A DNA stretch of 64,000 bases, taken from Deroplatys truncata (taxonomy: Eukaryota; Arthropoda; Insecta; Mantodea; Mantidae). Position 1 is the stretch's first letter; each line of letters begins with the position of its first letter. The notes beneath the pieces are model-generated. The model worked only from the letters and a program-made list of their open reading frames with translations. It was not told where the DNA came from and searched no databases. Both the position numbers and the translations under genes were made by a program. The DNA lies in contig CM060990.1 in assembly GCA_030765065.1 (NCBI GenBank), positions 280,019,341 through 280,083,340 on the forward strand. The letters run 5' to 3'. Shown here piece after piece: positions 59,606 through 64,000 of this stretch.

Positions 59606-60384
59606 ATGGGCAATACCGATCGATGAAGACACCCGCACATGTGCGCGTATTGCTCTAAAACTTATATGACGTTAAATAGCACGATTTTTCTGCAAAATCC
59701 ACTATCGCTCCCGTTTCTCACTACAACCGTCTGTTCTTGTCACTGGGTTTTTATAAGTTCACTTATTGCAACCGCAGTTTCAGCATGCGCGTCGAGCTAA
59801 ATGCCTCATTAAAAATCCTGACGCCTTATATCGCCGCAACTTGCTAAGTTGTAATCGCAGACATTTCCGTTGCACTTCCGGTCACACGATGCATCCATTC
59901 ACCGCTGCACTTTTCCCCACCATCGACCATAAAACCGCATTTAAAAGATTTTCTCGCTGACACGGTCATTCACGCACTGCTGCTTTTGCTGCACATGAGA
60001 ATCGATCTTTTTACTGTTTTCTCCGATACTTCGTCAGCAGAACTATAACGCTTGCTACATGTTGCTAATAGTGGATGAGCTTGCACTCCCACTAGGGCTT
60101 TTCGCGAAAGGTTAAGTATTTCCGCACGGCTATGTGATTTATTAAGTGCGTGTGAAGTTAAAAACAGTGCCCCGCCACAACTTCAACATCAGTGTCAAAT
60201 ATTTAAAACTATGAGTGTCGTGTGTAGTGATTTTGTCTTGTGGGGAGCATAAAATCTGAGAAAAATCACGCACAATCTTTCGACGCGAGCAACAAGTGGA
60301 TGTGCCCTTGTTGCACGCATTGCAATAAACTGTCAAATATGCCCGCCAAACGCACCATCACCAGCGACATCGTAACACTCAATA
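59606..60384. other. Unique centre of foldback element
   Basis: The only non-repeated part of the structure, with higher G+C than the arrays around it. No domain was recognised on either strand. A short frame at 60,341 starts MPAKRTITSDIVT and runs into the right array; it resembles small BED/CGGBP-like protein starts only vaguely. The open stretches at 59,766-59,960 and 60,142-60,336 (minus) are not regarded as genes. Confidence 0.5.
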
Positions 60385-62235
60385 GAGGTTAGAAAATCGA
60401 ATTTCTTGACTTTTTGAATACTCAGTATTTTTGGTATATAGAGGCTTATTATGAGGTGATACATCTATTTATATTATTTTTAAGCAGTTTTAAAGAAGTG
60501 AAGTAAACGCAATTTTACACTCACTAGGGACTAGAAAATCCAATTTCTTCACTTTTTAAAAACTCAGTATTCTTGGTATATATAGGCTTATTATGACGTG
60601 AAACAACCATTTTTATGATTTGTTCGAAGTTTGAAAGAAGTGAAGTAAACGCGATTTTTCACTCAATAGAGGCTAGAAAATCGAATTTCTTGACTTTTTG
60701 AAAACTCAGTATTTTTGGTATATAGAGGCTTATTATGAGGAGATACATCCATTTATATGATTTTTTCGAAGTTTGAAAGAAGTGAAGTATACGCAATTTT
60801 ACACTCACTAGGGGCTAGAAAATCGAATTTCTTCACATTTTAAAAACTCAATATTCTTGGTATATATAGGCTTATTATGACGTGAAACAACCATTTATAT
60901 GATTTTTTCGAAGTTTGAAAGAAGTGAAGTAAACGCGATTTTACACTCAATAGAGGCAAGAAAATCGAATTTCTTGATTTTTTGAATACTCAGTATTTTT
61001 GGTATATAGAGGCTTATTATGACGTGAAACAACCATTTATATGATTTTTTCGAAGTTTGAAAGAAGTGAAGTAAACGCGATTTTACACTGAATAGAGGCT
61101 AGAAAATCCAATTTCTTGACTTTTTGAAAACTCAGTATTTTTGGTATATAGAGGCTTATTATGAGGTGATACATCCATTTATATGATTTTTACGCAGTTT
61201 CAAAGAAGTGAGGTATATGCAATTTTACACTCACTAGGGGCTAGAAAATCGAATTTCTTCACTTTTTAAAAACTCAGTATTCTTGGTACATATAGGCTTA
61301 TTATGACGTGAAACAACCATTTATATGATTTTTTCGAAGTTTGAAAAAAGTGAAGCAAACGCGATTTTACACTCACTAGGGGCTAGAAAATCCATTTTCT
61401 TGACTTTTTAAAAACTCGGTATTTTTGGTATATATAGGCCTATTATGACGTGAAACAACCATTTATATGATTTTTTCGAAGTTTGAAAAAAGTGAAGCAA
61501 ACGCGATTTTACACTCACTAGGGGCTAGAAAATCCATTTTCTTGACTTTTTAAAAACTCGGTATTTTTGGTATATATAGGCCTATTATGACGTGAAACAA
61601 CCATTTATATGATTTTTTCGAAGTTTGAAAGAAGTGAAGTAAACGCGATTTTACTCACTAGGGGCTAGAAAATCGAATTTCTTCACTTTTTAAAAACTCA
61701 GTATTCCTGGTATATAGGCTTATTGTGACGTGAAACAACCATTTTTATGATTTTTTCGAAGTTTGAAAGAAGTGAAGTAAACGCGATTTTACACTCAATA
61801 GAGGCTAGAAAATCGAATTTCTTGACTTTTTGAATACTCAGTATTTTTGGTATATAGAGGCTTATTATGACGTGAAACAACCATTTATATGATTTTTTCG
61901 AAGTTTGAAAGAAGTGAAGTAAACGCGATTTTACACTCACTAGGGGCTAGAAAATCGATTTTCTTGACTTGTTAAAAACTCAATATTCTTGGTATATAGA
62001 GGCTTATTATGAGGTGATGCATCCATTTATATGAATTTTAAGCAGTTTGAAAGAAGTGAAGTAAACGCGATTTTACACTCACTAGCAGCTAGAAAATCCA
62101 ATTTCTTGACTTTTTAAAAACTCAGTATTCTTGGTATATATAGGCTTATTATGACGTGAAACAACCATTTATATGATTTTTAAGCAGTTTGATAGCAGTG
62201 AAGTAAACGCAATTTTACACTCACTAGGGGCTAGA
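60385..62235 (-). repeat. 142-bp tandem array, right arm (13 units)
   Basis: Unit junctions (CTAGAAAATC) fall near 60,389, 60,531, 60,673, 60,815, 60,957, 61,099, 61,241, 61,383, 61,525, 61,665, 61,804, 61,947, 62,089 and 62,231. Spacing is 142 bases except 140, 139 and 143 once each. Two variants occur: CACTAGGGGCTAG and CAATAGAGGCTAG. The units ending at 61,383 and 61,525 look identical, a recent duplication. Confidence 0.97.
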
Positions 62236-62384
62236 AAATCGTTTGCACTGCACACTTTTGTGTTAAAATATATATACATTTTCAATTTTGTCATTGTGTA
62301 GATTTTGTTTGTTAAATTTTTTATACGCTACTATTATAGTGTGTGTGTGCGAGTATGTGCCTAGTATCCGTGCGCCAACAAGGG

Positions 62385-62545
62385 AAAACTTCATCATTTG
62401 CCTACCGGGCAGAGACAACCACGAAAATTAGAAAGGGCTTCGTCAACCACTACAGCAAACGCCTACCAACCAGGGAAAACCTATGAAAAAGCAGAAACAG
62501 CCTGCATTCGTCTACCAACCAGAGAAATCCCCGAAAAACTAGTTA
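62385..62545 (+). repeat. Three SINE-core-like units (right arm)
   Basis: Inverted counterpart of 58,656-58,840. Confidence 0.75.
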
Positions 62546-62705
62546 TTTTTAAAAAAACAAATAAAAAAAATAAAAAAAAATAAAAAACATTAAAAAAATA
62601 AAAAAAATTAAATAAAATAAAAAAAATAAAAAAATAAAAAAATCAAATAAAATAAAAACAAATAAATAAAATAAAATAAAATAAAAAATAAATTTTTTTT
62701 TATAA
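62545..62705. repeat. A-rich low-complexity block (right arm)
   Basis: Inverted counterpart of 58,483-58,655. The Phe/Leu-rich minus-strand frame across it is an artefact. Confidence 0.9.
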
Positions 62706-62859
62706 AAACCCATAATATAAGTATGGCAACTGTAACGGTTTACGGCAAACGCGCGCGCCGCGCAATGCGTCACGCCGGGCAATATTTTTCAAGTTATCGC
62801 GCAGTTTGCAGCTCTTTCATCGCAGCGAGCCTATCGCCACGCACATCGACTGCTGATGA

Positions 62860-63720
62860 CCACTCTTGCGTCTGCCATATTGACCACTAACCTCAAATCC
62901 CCTCGTTCTTCACTTCTTGTCTCCGCCATCTTGTTTAGTTCCCATTTTCGCCACCGCGTCTCATATCGCCCCATCTCTCTATCCACTCAAGAAAACTACC
63001 ATCCAAAGTTCAAAAATTGCTGATGAGTTCTGGAGAGGCTTTTGCAAATTATTTTTCGGGCCTGCTTGGCGTAGCAATATATCCTTTGGTGTTTTGGTAC
63101 TGTAACCTCAAATCTCCTTACCCTCCTCTTGCGTCCGCCATCTTGTTTAGTTCTCACCGCATCTCCTTGTCGCCGACCCTCCGCCATTTTTAGTTCCCAC
63201 TATTTTAACCTCAAAATCTGCTCTTCTAAGCTCTTGCTACCGCCATCTTCTTTTAGTTCCCATTCTCACCACCGCGTCTCCTTGCCCCCACCTCTTGCAA
63301 CCGCCATGTTCACCACTAACCTCGAAATTTCCTCGTCCTTAAACCTCTTGTCTCAACCATCTTGTTTAGTTCCCATTTTCGCCACCGAATCTCATATCGC
63401 CCCATCTCTCTATCCACTCAACAAAACCAGCATCCAACGTTCAAAAATTGCTGATGAGTTCTCGACAGGCTTTTGCAAATCTTGTTGCTTGCAAAACTTA
63501 CCTTTCCCATCACCTCCAACATACACCACTCCCTCACCTTTTTCCTTCCACCAATCATAATCCCTCTTATTCTTACCAATCAACAACTTTCAGTTGTTCC
63601 TTTCCACCAATAACATCACTTATTATCCCCACCAATCACAACTTCACACATCACTTTCTGTTATACTTTTTATCCCTCGCTCGCCATCTTTTCCCTCTTT
63701 CAGTCCCGACCTCCGCACAG
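62860..63720 (-). repeat. Repeated modules with CCGCCATNTT motifs (right arm)
   Basis: Inverted counterpart of 57,450-58,340. CCGCCATCTT-type motifs lie near 62,924, 63,137, 63,180, 63,241, 63,301 and 63,683. Confidence 0.8.
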
Positions 63721-64000
63721 ACAACACCTCGCCGCTCCTCACATCTCCGAACCAGATTGCCGGCAAGAACGGATCTCGTTCATTCACACCTCCACGGTTC
63801 ACTCGACAGTAGCTACTGTCAACACCTACGTCGTACACTTTTTTGACCGCTTTCGACCGGCTGTGAAAACCCTGCTCCTACGTACGCTAGCGACCATTAC
63901 GATGGTCCAGTACCAGGTTTTTGGTATAGTTAAGTTACGTCTGTGCAAAGGGCGTCTGTACCGCTTTAAAAAACCTTGGTATATCAGTGCGTAGTGATGT
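63721..64000 (-). repeat. Outer part of right foldback arm
   Basis: Inverted match of about 57,200-57,480, including the palindrome GACAGTAGCTACTGTC (63,805-63,820; about 57,374-57,389 on the left). It runs off the window. Confidence 0.9.

Larger units (their letters stand above)
57190..64000. mobile_element. Large foldback (inverted-repeat) element, right end outside window
   Basis: The left arm 57,190-59,605 is inverted in 60,385-64,000, about 98% identical where compared (58.0-58.4 against 62.8-63.2 kb). From the outside inwards each arm holds repeated ATGGCGG modules, a T-rich (or A-rich) low-complexity block, three SINE-core-like units, and a 142-bp tandem array. The unique centre is 59,606-60,384. 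Arms made of tandem repeats around a loop are the architecture of foldback (FB/Galileo-like) DNA transposons. No transposase was recognised. Homology reaches the window edge, so the outer border is unknown. Confidence 0.7.

Noticed and set aside
58967-62235. CRISPR-like array
   Set aside because: There is no alternation of a short repeat with unique spacers; the whole 142-bp unit is repeated, and the genome is eukaryotic.
57190-64000. Assembly artefact (false inverted duplication)
   Set aside because: The arms differ in array length and at scattered bases, which a duplicated contig would not show. Long reads would still be the final test.

Overview
This is an intergenic, repeat-dominated stretch of an arthropod genome, most likely an insect and plausibly a hemimetabolous one (cockroach, termite or stick-insect type). 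That view rests on low G+C, (ATT)n microsatellites, tRNA-headed SINEs with (GAA)n tails, Jockey-like LINEs, mariner, P, hAT and Polinton relics, and short CCTAA tracts matching the TTAGG-type insect telomere repeat. The species call is inference. No intact host gene is visible; the only possible host piece is one unproven first-exon candidate near 51.1 kb.

Layout. 0.3-0.8 kb: two tRNA-derived SINE pieces. 1.1-3.2 kb: a decayed DUF4371/hAT transposase. 3.3-9.66 kb: a P-superfamily (THAP) DNA transposon with terminal inverted repeats and a target-site duplication, holding a 193-bp tandem array whose units carry telomere-like tracts. 11.2-11.7 kb: a candidate TA-flanked MITE. 12.53-22.50 kb: a Polinton fossil bounded by a 6-bp duplication (TACGCT), with inverted repeats over 3.2 kb long and only a scrap of polB. 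24.9-25.3 kb: a second THAP exon relic. 26.2-27.4 kb: a TAA-flanked inverted-repeat element. 29.0-30.9 kb: two abutting Tc1/mariner relics. 34.65-35.06 kb: a young SINE with a perfect 12-bp target-site duplication. 35.6-39.1 kb: relics of a DUF7869-type protein. 40.6-41.3 kb: a Myb/SANT-like relic. 41.4-42.4 kb: a 3'-truncated mariner joined to a second Polinton piece (42.4-46.4 kb). 46.6-47.0 and 48.6-49.4 kb: dispersed repeats and SINEs. 51.7-55.6 kb: a Jockey-like LINE on the minus strand. 55.65 kb to the window end: a very large foldback structure with arms about 98% identical where compared, 142-bp tandem arrays next to its centre, and a 0.78-kb unique core.

The two most unusual structures are (a) the Polinton arms, built from a roughly 139-bp array in which each repeat carries a tRNA B-box-like motif (GGTTCGAATCC type), and (b) the 57.2-64 kb foldback, with 142-bp repeats in strict phase and modules carrying many AANATGGCGG (YY1/Pho-like) motifs. 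Nothing suggests an operon or a working pathway. The content is layered mobile elements, several nested or abutting.
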